From the NCBI GenBank assembly GCA_910586615.1, contig CAJUJP010000040.1:1-30273 (forward strand): a stretch of 30,273 bases of DNA, written 5' to 3'. The stretch's first letter is position 1. Every line of letters begins with the position of its first letter. Position numbers and translations under genes: made by a program. A model generated the notes under the pieces. The model was not told the origin of the DNA, ran no database searches, and worked only from the letters and a program-made list of their open reading frames with translations. Below are positions 1 through 7,191 of the stretch, piece by piece. The DNA is from an uncultured Lachnospiraceae bacterium. Lineage in GTDB: Bacteria > Bacillota > Clostridia > Lachnospirales > Lachnospiraceae.

Positions 1-34
1 CGTAGTGTCGAGGGTTCAAGTCCCCCTCTCGCTA
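1..34 (+). tRNA. 3' end of a tRNA, 5' part outside the window
   Basis: The TTCAAGT heptaloop at 15-21 is flanked by GAGGG (10-14) and CCCCC (22-26). It is followed by seven bases (27-33) that fit a 3' acceptor strand and an A at 34 as discriminator base. This is exact tRNA 3' geometry, except for an A-C mismatch in the T stem. CCA is not encoded. The sequence before the T stem could belong to a long variable arm (Ser or Leu type), but the anticodon lies outside the window, so identity cannot be called. A terminator follows directly. Confidence 0.6.
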
Positions 35-48
35 TTACCTTTAAGAGT

Positions 49-90
49 GCGGAAAGCCTTTGATTTTACTGGCTTTCCGCCTTCTTTTTG
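49..90 (+). terminator. Rho-independent terminator after the tRNA
   Basis: A perfect 10-bp stem (49-58 with 71-80) has a 12-nt loop and a T-rich tail at 81-89. It sits 15 nt after the tRNA end and most likely terminates the tRNA transcript. Confidence 0.85.
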
Positions 91-102
91 CCTCTGTATT
101 TT

Positions 103-122
103 TTGGATACAGTTGGATACAA
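103..122 (+). repeat. Two tandem copies of a TTGGATACA(G/A) decamer
   Basis: Copies at 103-112 and 113-122 differ only in the last base. They lie just past the tRNA terminator, where integrated elements often leave att-like scars. No integrase is visible, so the function is unknown. The remaining stretch to position 294 has only short ORFs without ribosome sites, and nothing else is seen there. Confidence 0.4.
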
Positions 123-294
123 CCCTTTTTTAGGTGGATATCGCGCAGATCGACTCCAATGTACTCTTCTTGATTGTCAGTTCCATAATGTCGTAATTAT
201 AGTGAGTCTGGTTCACTTCTTCCGTATGTCCTATGATCAGAGAGAGATAAAAAACAAGCCGCAGAAAGTTTGTGTGCTGTATACATGCAATGTA

Positions 295-323
295 TTGACG
301 CAGCACATTTTGGATAATATGAT
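295..323 (+). promoter_or_regulatory. Sigma-A promoter of the antitoxin gene
   Basis: TTGACG (295-300) and TATGAT (318-323) are separated by exactly 17 nt, close to the TTGACA/TATAAT consensus. The AAGGAAGGAG ribosome site follows at 329-338, so the leader would be very short (under 20 nt). Confidence 0.65.
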
Positions 324-346
324 ATTGTAAGGAAGGAGTTGATACT

Positions 347-610
347 ATGGCAACAACTAACATAACAATGAGAATAGATGAGGATTTAAAATCGCAGTTG
401 CAAGAACTTGTTTCTAATCTTGGAATGGATATGACGACTTTTTTTACAATATCGGCGAAACAGGCGGTAAGAGAACAGAGAATACCCTTTGCTATTTCTA
501 TGGATGTTCCTAATGCAGATACAATCAGAGCTATTGATGATGTGAGACATGGAAGAAATTATTCAAAAACTGGCAAGACAAGAACAGGAACACACAGCGA
601 TTTATTTTGA
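347..610 (+). CDS. RelB/DinJ-family antitoxin without a toxin partner
   Basis: This 87-aa protein begins with a ribbon-helix-helix segment (NITMRIDEDLKSQLQELVSN, residues 4-23), then the family's typical helix 'LGMDMTTFFTISAKQAVREQ' and the 'RIPFAISMDVPN' strand. These are hallmarks of RelB/DinJ antitoxins that bind DNA and neutralise a YafQ/RelE-type RNase. The start is fixed by a strong AAGGAAGGAG site 8 nt upstream. After 'AIDDVRHGRNYSKT' the usual acidic toxin-binding tail is replaced by the unrelated 'GKTRTGTHSDLF', which suggests an old frameshift or deletion. No toxin ORF follows; the next gene is a lipoprotein. It may be an orphan anti-addiction remnant or a stand-alone repressor. Confidence 0.8.
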   Translation: MATTNITMRIDEDLKSQLQELVSNLGMDMTTFFTISAKQAVREQRIPFAISMDVPNADTIRAIDDVRHGRNYSKTGKTRTGTHSDLF

Positions 611-720
611 AATACAAAAATATCGTTTCAGACTGTTTTGGATCATATTGAGAAATTTTAGTTTCAAAACATGTTTTACAACGTCAAAGTGATACAATAA
701 TAAGGAAAGAGAGAGGAATT

Positions 721-1152
721 ATGAAAAGTAAAGTTTTCTTAGGGGGTATTTTACTTGCTGTTTTTGCATGTGGATGCTCCAATTCGAACGATTCTATGAC
801 AGAAATGGATAAAGAATTTAATGAGTATGCTTATGATGCAGCAGAGCAGTTTCTTGAGCAAGAGGCTTATGAAAATATTGAAACAGGAGAATTAGAGTAT
901 AGATATACAATATATAATGCGGAATTAGATGTTTATGAAGTCGGATATCTGGCAGAATTTAATGAAAAGGATCATACGGAGAAACAATGGATTGAAATTT
1001 TTGTAGAATTAGCAGGAAGCACAAAATCAGTTGAAGATGTCAGCAGTGCTTATTGGGATGAAACCAGCTATGAGATGAATTATGATACGTTTTTTGGCGG
1101 CAGACAGGATAAAGACGGGGAGTGGAAAAATATTAACTTAATAGAAAATTGA
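721..1152 (+). CDS. Small secreted lipoprotein of unknown function
   Basis: This 143-aa protein starts with a lipoprotein signal peptide: positively charged MKSK, a hydrophobic stretch, then the 'AVFACGC' lipobox with cysteines at 17 and 19. The mature part is acidic, rich in Glu, Asp and Tyr, and shows no domain I recognise. The ribosome site (GGAAAGAGAGAGG) lies just upstream. Base composition is clearly more AT-rich than the catabolic genes downstream, like the antitoxin gene before it, which suggests a separate origin for this margin. Anchoring to the outer face of the membrane is inferred from the lipobox only. Confidence 0.7.
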   Translation: MKSKVFLGGILLAVFACGCSNSNDSMTEMDKEFNEYAYDAAEQFLEQEAYENIETGELEYRYTIYNAELDVYEVGYLAEFNEKDHTEKQWIEIFVELAGSTKSVEDVSSAYWDETSYEMNYDTFFGGRQDKDGEWKNINLIEN

Positions 1153-1188
1153 AGCGCGGAGGCATGAGAGAGTGAAAGGAAAAGCACT

Positions 1189-2256
1189 ATGCCATATTTA
1201 ACGCAGAGCAATGCGCAGAAGATTGCAGACAGGATCATGGAAATTGTCCCTTATAATATCAACATTATGGATCAGAACGGGGAGATTATTGCCAGCGGGG
1301 ATAAGAGCAGGATTGGCTCTGTACACAAAGGCGCGGTCAGGGCAATTGAACGGCGTGAGGCTTACAATGTGTATCAGGATACGGAGACGGAGCGCAAGGG
1401 TGTGAACCTGCCCATTATTTATAATATGCAGATGCTGGGGGTTATAGGGATCAGCGGCGATGTCGATGAAGTGATGGACATTGGCCGGATTGTTGTCACC
1501 ACGGCACAGCTTATGGTGGAAAATGAAATTTTTAACGATATTGTGGCAATCAAGGAGACGCGCCTGAATAATTTCCTGTATGAGTGGTCCCAGAGGAAGG
1601 CGGAGGATTATGACGAAGCCTTTTTAAGCCAGGCGGAGTACTTTAAGATTGACGTGACGAAAGAAAGGGTGGCGGTTCTGTTCCGTTTAAAGCGGGTAAG
1701 GTTTTCTGTTATTGAGAAAATACAGAGGATGCTGCATAAGGGGGACTATGTCATCCGGCAGAGTATGGAAAACATGATTATATTGTTTGAGGCTGTTCCC
1801 CAGCTGCAAAGCCGTATCAACGAAATCATGGAGATCAGTACAGACCTGCAAAGATGCTTTGTGGGGGAAAAGAGTAATATTGCCTTAAAATCTGTCCAGA
1901 GCATGGAAAAAGTGATGAAGATGGCGGAGGCTGCGCAAAATGACCAGAGGATGATCAGTTATGATGATCTGCGGCTGGAATGTCTGCTGAGTGAGATTAC
2001 GGAGGATAATGTGATTCGGGATATCATGGAAAAGCTGACGCAGAATGATGCCAACCACACTTTGCAGCATACGATTTTAGTCTATGCAGATACCAATGAG
2101 GACCAGAAAAAGACATGCAGTATGTTGTTTATTCATAGAAATACACTAAATTATCGCCTGGATAAGATTGAGGAACTGACAGGTTTAAATCCCAGAAACG
2201 GGAAAAATCTGATTCTGCTTTATATTGCGGTCATTCATCTGCGTCTGAAGGTATAA
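1189..2256 (+). CDS. CdaR-type sugar-diacid/glycerate-responsive transcriptional regulator
   Basis: At 355 aa this matches the CdaR family. Residues 1 to about 135 form a putative sugar-diacid recognition domain ('SNAQKIADRIMEIVPYNINI', 'GSVHKGAVRAI', 'GVNLPIIYNMQMLGVIGISG'). A variable middle section follows, then a PucR-type C-terminal helix-turn-helix at about 295-352 ('CSMLFIHRNTLNYRLDKIEE'). In E. coli CdaR activates glucarate, galactarate and glycerate genes, with glycerate regarded as a likely inducer. Here a glycerate kinase lies in the next operon, so D-glycerate or a glyceryl glycoside is the likely effector. The gene is read in the same direction as the operon but is separated from it by a terminator and a 324-nt control region holding a perfect palindrome. 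Confidence 0.88.
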   Translation: MPYLTQSNAQKIADRIMEIVPYNINIMDQNGEIIASGDKSRIGSVHKGAVRAIERREAYNVYQDTETERKGVNLPIIYNMQMLGVIGISGDVDEVMDIGRIVVTTAQLMVENEIFNDIVAIKETRLNNFLYEWSQRKAEDYDEAFLSQAEYFKIDVTKERVAVLFRLKRVRFSVIEKIQRMLHKGDYVIRQSMENMIILFEAVPQLQSRINEIMEISTDLQRCFVGEKSNIALKSVQSMEKVMKMAEAAQNDQRMISYDDLRLECLLSEITEDNVIRDIMEKLTQNDANHTLQHTILVYADTNEDQKKTCSMLFIHRNTLNYRLDKIEELTGLNPRNGKNLILLYIAVIHLRLKV

Positions 2257-2288
2257 TTTTAAAAAAGTATAGCAATATAGAAAATAAC

Positions 2289-2364
2289 GGATAAATACTT
2301 CACGTGAATGCTTCGCACGAAATCTTCATGCAAATACTTCACGCGAAATCTTCGCAAGTTATCC
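2289..2364. repeat. Short intergenic palindromic/direct-repeat element
   Basis: Outer arms GGATAA (2289-2294) and TTATCC (2359-2364) enclose two near-identical 16-mers, at 2293-2308 and 2332-2347 (15 of 16 identical, period 39). Each contains a TTCACGTGAA-like inverted core. CTTCGCACGAAATCTTC fills the gap. The core motif resembles those of the arrays at 16115 and 29535. Confidence 0.6.
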
Positions 2365-2375
2365 TTATGCTAATG

Positions 2376-2408
2376 AAAAGAGAGGAAAATGGATTCTTCT
2401 CTTTTTTT
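2376..2408 (+). terminator. Terminator after the cdaR-like gene
   Basis: AAAAGAGA (2376-2383) pairs with TCTCTTTT (2398-2405) around a 14-nt loop, and the T run continues to 2408. The stem is AT-rich but is followed by a proper U tract. It would isolate the regulator transcript from the transporter operon. Confidence 0.6.
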
Positions 2409-2464
2409 GTTGGCACAATCCGTTGTTACAAGAAGCCGGCTTGCGGAGCGTAATAATGCTTTTT

Positions 2465-2476
2465 GTGCAATTGCAC
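2465..2476. promoter_or_regulatory. Perfect 12-bp palindrome, candidate operator of the CdaR-type regulator
   Basis: GTGCAATTGCAC is an exact inverted repeat centred about 75 bp upstream of the predicted start of transcription of the transporter operon. That is the usual position for an activator site. Assignment to the neighbouring regulator is inference from position. Confidence 0.45.
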
Positions 2477-2508
2477 TAAATTAATGAAAAACTATGTATC
2501 TTTTAACA

Positions 2509-2537
2509 TTGATAATAGGGCATAAAGAAGATAAAAT
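2509..2537 (+). promoter_or_regulatory. Sigma-A promoter of the catabolic operon
   Basis: TTGATA (2509-2514) and TAAAAT (2532-2537) are spaced by 17 nt. The binding-protein gene with its AAGGAG site (2567-2572) follows after a leader of roughly 35 nt. It is the best promoter match between the regulator and the operon. Confidence 0.6.
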
Positions 2538-2580
2538 GGCTTTCATAACAACAAACCAATGAATTAAAGGAGAGAAAAGT

Positions 2581-3954
2581 ATGAAAAAGAGATTAGCGAT
2601 TTTACTGACACTGGGTATGGTTGCATCTTCTTTGGCAGGATGCGGAGGCTCTAAGGACAGCACGACTCCCGCACCGCCGGCTGAGGAAAATGTTGAAGAA
2701 AATGAAACTGAAAATGCCGGAACTTCTGAAGCTGAGGAAAGCGGTGAAGAAGAGGAAGCGGCAGGAAGTGAGATTGCTTCCACGGAACTGACAATTCTTT
2801 ACAGCGGAACTCCCGAGGTTCACGAGAAAGAATATTTGATGGATGAGTACTTTGCAGACTTTGAAGAGGAGTACGGCGTTACGGTAAATGTTGACTTTGT
2901 TGCACAGGCAGATGCCATTACAAAGATCAAGACAGAGCAGGAATCAGGCAATATTGTATCTGATATTATTTATGCGGACACCGCAAATATGGCGCCTTAT
3001 GTAAATGGCGGCTGGATGCAGGACATTACGGCGCTTGTTGACGGGACAGGCTCCACTTACACCAGCATGTTTGACGGTACCACCAACAAGGATGGAAAAA
3101 GATACTTTGTTCCCAATTCCTTTGACGTATATGTGCTGATTGCCAATGTGAAGGCTCTGGATTACCTTCCTGACGGACTGACCAGAGAAGACGTGGTTTC
3201 CGGGATCACATGGGAACAGTACGCTGACTGGGCAGTTGCAATTGCAGAAGGGGAAGGCGCAGGAAAAACAATGATGCCTGCCAACATGACAGGATCCCAG
3301 CTGCTCTATCCCATGGGCGGCATGAGCCTTGCTTACGGCGGTTCTTTCCCTGAATTTACCTCTGACGGGTTCAAGAGCGCCATGGAAGTTGTTGCCAGGA
3401 TTGCGGCAGGAGACGGTTTCTATGCGGAGCAGGATCAGTATACGGCAGTAACCGAGCCTATGAACAGCGGTGATGTATGGCTTGCATTCTCTCATATGGC
3501 TCCCGCAGGTACCAGCTACAATGCAGCGCCCAACAACTTTGTCATCGGTGCAGCTCCCAGCGGAAGCACAGGAGTAGGTTCCACATCAGGTGCATGGTGC
3601 TACGGCATCCAGAACGGTGCACCTCACGCAGACCTTGCCGAAGCATTTATTGAATATGTCGCAAGACCTGAGGTTAATTACAGCTTCTGCTCTAACTACG
3701 GCGGCGCGTTAAGCCCCATTGCAGAGGTAGGCGATATTCTGACAGACGAAGACGTTGTTATGCAGGCCGGTATCAATATTCTTGACACTGCCATTGTAAG
3801 CGGCGTTCCTTCCACAGAATACTCTGACTGGAATGCAGTCAAACTGCTTTACGGTGATATCTTCAATGAGATTCTTAACACCAAGGCAGCCCCCAGTGAC
3901 GATTTCTTAAGCGGAAAACAGGCGGAACTGGAAGCGCTGTATATCACAGAGTAA
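2581..3954 (+). CDS. ABC transporter sugar-binding lipoprotein
   Basis: This 457-aa extracytoplasmic solute-binding protein belongs to the family-1 carbohydrate type. The signal peptide ends in the lipobox LAGC with the lipidated Cys at 21. A very acidic low-complexity linker (about 24-66) tethers the binding domain, which starts at about 'ELTILYSGTPEVHEKEYLMD'. It is the first gene of the operon, followed by a strong hairpin and two permeases, the usual arrangement that allows more binding protein than membrane subunits. The substrate is not readable from sequence. From the downstream enzymes a glycerate glycoside or related small glycoside is inferred. The AAGGAG site 8 nt before the ATG supports the start. 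Confidence 0.9.
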   Translation: MKKRLAILLTLGMVASSLAGCGGSKDSTTPAPPAEENVEENETENAGTSEAEESGEEEEAAGSEIASTELTILYSGTPEVHEKEYLMDEYFADFEEEYGVTVNVDFVAQADAITKIKTEQESGNIVSDIIYADTANMAPYVNGGWMQDITALVDGTGSTYTSMFDGTTNKDGKRYFVPNSFDVYVLIANVKALDYLPDGLTREDVVSGITWEQYADWAVAIAEGEGAGKTMMPANMTGSQLLYPMGGMSLAYGGSFPEFTSDGFKSAMEVVARIAAGDGFYAEQDQYTAVTEPMNSGDVWLAFSHMAPAGTSYNAAPNNFVIGAAPSGSTGVGSTSGAWCYGIQNGAPHADLAEAFIEYVARPEVNYSFCSNYGGALSPIAEVGDILTDEDVVMQAGINILDTAIVSGVPSTEYSDWNAVKLLYGDIFNEILNTKAAPSDDFLSGKQAELEALYITE

Positions 3955-3968
3955 TTGAACTGCCAAAT

Positions 3969-3998
3969 GCCGGGGCGCTGACTGATTCAGCCCCCGGC
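3969..3998 (+). promoter_or_regulatory. Intercistronic GC-rich hairpin after the binding-protein gene
   Basis: GCCGGGG...GCTGA (3969-3981) pairs with TCAGC...CCCCGGC (3987-3998), with one bulged C and a 5-nt loop. No T run follows. It is therefore better read as an RNA-stabilising or attenuating hairpin that sets a higher level of binding protein than as a full terminator. Confidence 0.6.
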
Positions 3999-4037
3999 TT
4001 ACATAAACAACACCGTTATGGAAAGGAGAAGCTGAAA

Positions 4038-4931
4038 ATGCATAAAAGTTTAAAGGTTCCCAGGAAAGCAACTCCCTATCTGTTATTATTTCCCATATTT
4101 GTTTATTATGCAGTATTTTGGCTTGCACCGGTGGTGTCGGGGGTAAGAGAAGTATTTATTGGAATGGATGGGGGATTCACACTTACTGAAAATTTAAAGC
4201 TGATGTTCAAGTCGGAACTGTTTTCCGAATCAGTTCTCAACACAGCGGCCTTTGCAGCGATTTCTGTTATTCTGCAGTATTTCATTGCACTGGTTTTAGC
4301 CTTATTGTTATCAAAAAAATTTACCGGTTCCAAACTTTTGATGTTTGTCTCTATGATTCCCATGGCAATTACGCCTACGGCTACAGCTATTTTGTGGAAG
4401 ACAGGACTTGTTAAGGACGGATGGATTAATTCGTTGCTTATGAATTTGCACATAATCGATCAGCCTATCGTGTTCATGAATGCGGAAGGGTTCAATGCCA
4501 TCTTGCTTCTGATTGCAATTGATACCTGGACAGTGACGCCTTCCGTCATGATCATTCTTGTTGCAGGCTTACAGGGGCTGCAGAAGGAACTGAAGGAAGC
4601 TGCCTATACCTTCGGTGCGAACAAATGGCAGATCTTAAAAGATATTACATTACCGATTCTGAAACCCTCCATCACCACTTCCGTTATCATGCGTATGATT
4701 GCAGCGGTTCAGGTATGGTCCATAGCAGTTATGGTGCTTGGATACTCGAAAGCGCCATTTCTGGTTGAGCGGATTGCCTTTTACGTGGACGCGATTCCGG
4801 GCGTGGATACCAGCACGAAACTGGCCTATACTTACTCTTTCCTGACCACTGTTGTGGTACTTCTGGCAACTGTGGTGTATTTAAGGGTTTCCAACAGAAA
4901 CAGGATCACAGAGGGAGGTGAGGAAGGATGA
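4038..4931 (+). CDS. ABC sugar transporter permease, MalF type
   Basis: This 297-aa integral membrane protein has about six hydrophobic helices. The cytoplasmic EAA loop reads 'LKEAAYTFGANKWQILKDIT', followed by LPILKP; this is the surface that docks onto the ATPase. Length fits carbohydrate uptake permeases of the binding-protein-dependent family. The GAAAGGAGAAG site lies just before the ATG. The stop codon overlaps the start of the second permease by 4 nt (ATGA), so the two are translationally coupled. It forms a heterodimer with that partner. Confidence 0.92.
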   Translation: MHKSLKVPRKATPYLLLFPIFVYYAVFWLAPVVSGVREVFIGMDGGFTLTENLKLMFKSELFSESVLNTAAFAAISVILQYFIALVLALLLSKKFTGSKLLMFVSMIPMAITPTATAILWKTGLVKDGWINSLLMNLHIIDQPIVFMNAEGFNAILLLIAIDTWTVTPSVMIILVAGLQGLQKELKEAAYTFGANKWQILKDITLPILKPSITTSVIMRMIAAVQVWSIAVMVLGYSKAPFLVERIAFYVDAIPGVDTSTKLAYTYSFLTTVVVLLATVVYLRVSNRNRITEGGEEG

Positions 4932-5977
4932 TGGACCGATTAAGCGCAGTACAAAAATGTGTTTTTGCAATTATACTGGCCGGAATGGTCATGTTAGTTA
5001 CTATACCGCTGATGTTCTTTCTTACTGTTTCCTTCTCCAATGCGACGGAAATGACCCAGTTTCCCAAGCGGATGTTTCCTTCCGGTGAGGTGACCGTGTA
5101 TGTGGAGCCGGAAGATGGCGGAAAGTATGAACTGTTTTACGATTATAAGGATGGAAACGGGTATACCTCCATTATCACAACAAGCAGCGCTTCAAAGCTG
5201 GAAAAGCATTTTGCAAGGCAGTATGCAGTGACCGTTGACGGGGATGAACTTTTGGAGGAGTTTGCGAAGACCCGCACGGAAGGACCCGGTGAGTTTACCT
5301 TTAAGAAGGATATGCTTTACAATTTTAAACAGTTCTTCAAGATTGTGCCCAATGCGGGACCGGCCCTGAAAAACAGTATCATTGTATCTCTGTACACGAT
5401 TTTGATCTCTCTGTCTCTGGGAAGCCTTGCGGGGTACGCCATTGCAAGATACAAATTTAAGGGAAGGGAGCAGATTAACGTGGGACTCCTGATCGTCAGA
5501 ATGTTTCCCACGGTGGGTATAAGCATACCAATGGCAGTGATGCTGATTAAGATGGGGCTTTATGACACCATGACAGGTCTTGCGCTCCTGTACTCTATAC
5601 CTAATATTGCCCTGACCTCCTGGATTACCAGCAGTATTTTTATCGGAATCAACAAGGAACTGGAAGAAGCCTCCTTTGTATTCGGGGCCAACAGTGTGCA
5701 GACTTTTATGAAAATCACTCTGCCCATGGCATTTCCTGCAATGGCGGCAAGCTCCATGTACTCATTTTTGACCGCGTGGAACGATACCATTTCGGCGCTG
5801 ATTCTGACAAACCAGAACCAGACCCTTGCGCTGGTGGTGTATAAGGCGATCGGAACCACTTCCAGCGGCATCCAGTATGCGGCGGCAGGCAGTATCGTGC
5901 TGATTGTGCCGGCGCTGGTATTTACCTTTATTATCCGCAAATACATCGGACAGATGTGGGGCGGCGTTGAATTATAA
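4928..5977 (+). CDS. ABC sugar transporter permease, MalG type, with an extracytoplasmic insert
   Basis: This 349-aa permease has a first helix at about 11-33, a hydrophilic insert of about 80-90 residues (about 40-125), then five helices. The EAA loop 'LEEASFVFGANSVQTFMKIT' followed by LPMAFP is intact. Typical MalG-type subunits are about 275-300 aa. The extra length is all in the outside loop after helix 1, which contains Asp/Glu/Tyr-rich sequence such as 'EDGGKYELFYDYKDGNG'. The insert could contact the binding protein, as the P2 loop does in MalF. It overlaps the preceding permease gene by 4 nt. Confidence 0.92.
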   Translation: MMDRLSAVQKCVFAIILAGMVMLVTIPLMFFLTVSFSNATEMTQFPKRMFPSGEVTVYVEPEDGGKYELFYDYKDGNGYTSIITTSSASKLEKHFARQYAVTVDGDELLEEFAKTRTEGPGEFTFKKDMLYNFKQFFKIVPNAGPALKNSIIVSLYTILISLSLGSLAGYAIARYKFKGREQINVGLLIVRMFPTVGISIPMAVMLIKMGLYDTMTGLALLYSIPNIALTSWITSSIFIGINKELEEASFVFGANSVQTFMKITLPMAFPAMAASSMYSFLTAWNDTISALILTNQNQTLALVVYKAIGTTSSGIQYAAAGSIVLIVPALVFTFIIRKYIGQMWGGVEL

Positions 5978-6061
5978 CCGTGAAAACCAGTATAATCCGC
6001 GTGGATGAATAAGCCTCCGGACAGGGTTATACAGGAGCAGAAATGGAGGAAAGAGCAGACT

Positions 6062-7168
6062 ATGAGTTATTTGGAAATTAAAAACTTACAGAAAAAATAT
6101 ACAGCTAACGGACCGCTGATTGTAAATAACATGAATCTTTCCATAGAAAAGGGAGAATTTATTGTATTCTTAGGGCCTTCCGGGTGTGGAAAGACTACCA
6201 CCATCCGTATGATATCCGGCCTTGAGGAAATCACCGGAGGGGACATTACCGTTGACGGGGAAAGCATTGTCAACAAGCTTCCCAGGGAGAGAGGCGTTTC
6301 CATGATTTTTCAGAGTTATGCGGTGTGGCCTCACATGACAGTTTTTGACAATATTGCATATCCCTTAAAGCTGCAGAAACTGCCCAGGGATGAGATCAGG
6401 AAGAGAGTGGAAAAGGCTGCCGAGGCAACAGAAATCCAGGGCCTTTTGAAAAGATATCCGGCTCAGATGTCAGGCGGGCAGAGACAGAGAGTTGCAGTTT
6501 CCAGAGCCATTGTAGTGGAACCGAAGCTGTTCCTTATGGATGAGCCTTTATCCAACCTGGATGCCAAGCTGCGTGTCACCATGCGGACAGAGTTGAAGAG
6601 AATCCATACCCAACAGGGTTCCACCAGCATTTTTGTAACCCATGACCAGTCGGAGGCTATGAGTATGGCGGACCGGATTGTGGTTATGTACAAGGGAAAG
6701 ATTGAACAGATCGGAACGCCCATGGAAGTATATCAGGACAGCGCCACCCGCTTTGTGGCGGAATTTATCGGCACGCCGCCTACCAACTTTTTTGACGCTT
6801 CAATCGTGAAAGAAGGAACGGAACTCTACGCAAAGGGAGAGGGATTCTGTTATAAAGTGCCGGCATCCCTGTATCAGCCGCTTTCAGACTATGCGGGCAA
6901 GGAAGTTGATATGGGAATACGGCCCGAATATATTGATATATCACCCGGGAAGAAGGAAGGGGAAGGATATCTGTGCGACGCAGAGATTGATTTTATTGAG
7001 CCTCAGGGATCCCATTCCATTCTGATTACCGGAATTGGAACCAACCGGAACGTGAAGATACACACAGTGGAATATATGAATATGAAGCCGGGGACAAAGG
7101 TTTCATGTTATGTAAAAAATGAGATGGTGATGTTTTTTGACAAGGAAACCACGAAAAGAATCAAGTGA
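6062..7168 (+). CDS. ABC sugar transporter ATPase, MalK/UgpC type
   Basis: From this ATG the protein is 368 aa. It has Walker A GPSGCGKTT, the signature MSGGQRQRVAVSRA, Walker B LFLMDEP with the D-loop SNLDAK, the switch histidine in VTHDQSEAM, and a C-terminal regulatory/TOBE region (about 240-368). An in-frame ATG 57 nt upstream (6005) lacks a ribosome site, whereas GGAGGAAAG stands before 6062, so the shorter form is chosen. Having its own ATPase in the operon makes the transporter complete. It would energise uptake through the two permeases. E. coli ycj carries an ATPase of the same class (YcjV), but orthology is not claimed. Confidence 0.95.
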   Translation: MSYLEIKNLQKKYTANGPLIVNNMNLSIEKGEFIVFLGPSGCGKTTTIRMISGLEEITGGDITVDGESIVNKLPRERGVSMIFQSYAVWPHMTVFDNIAYPLKLQKLPRDEIRKRVEKAAEATEIQGLLKRYPAQMSGGQRQRVAVSRAIVVEPKLFLMDEPLSNLDAKLRVTMRTELKRIHTQQGSTSIFVTHDQSEAMSMADRIVVMYKGKIEQIGTPMEVYQDSATRFVAEFIGTPPTNFFDASIVKEGTELYAKGEGFCYKVPASLYQPLSDYAGKEVDMGIRPEYIDISPGKKEGEGYLCDAEIDFIEPQGSHSILITGIGTNRNVKIHTVEYMNMKPGTKVSCYVKNEMVMFFDKETTKRIK

Positions 7169-7191
7169 GTGTAAGTAAGGAGACAGAAACA

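Noticed and set aside
9..120. CRISPR array, integrase or complete att site near the tRNA
   Set aside because: Only one decamer duplication is present; there are no regular repeats with spacers and no integrase gene.
88..330. 80-aa ORF and its minus-strand counterpart near the tRNA
   Set aside because: There is no ribosome site and no recognisable motif, and it overlaps the promoter of the antitoxin gene.
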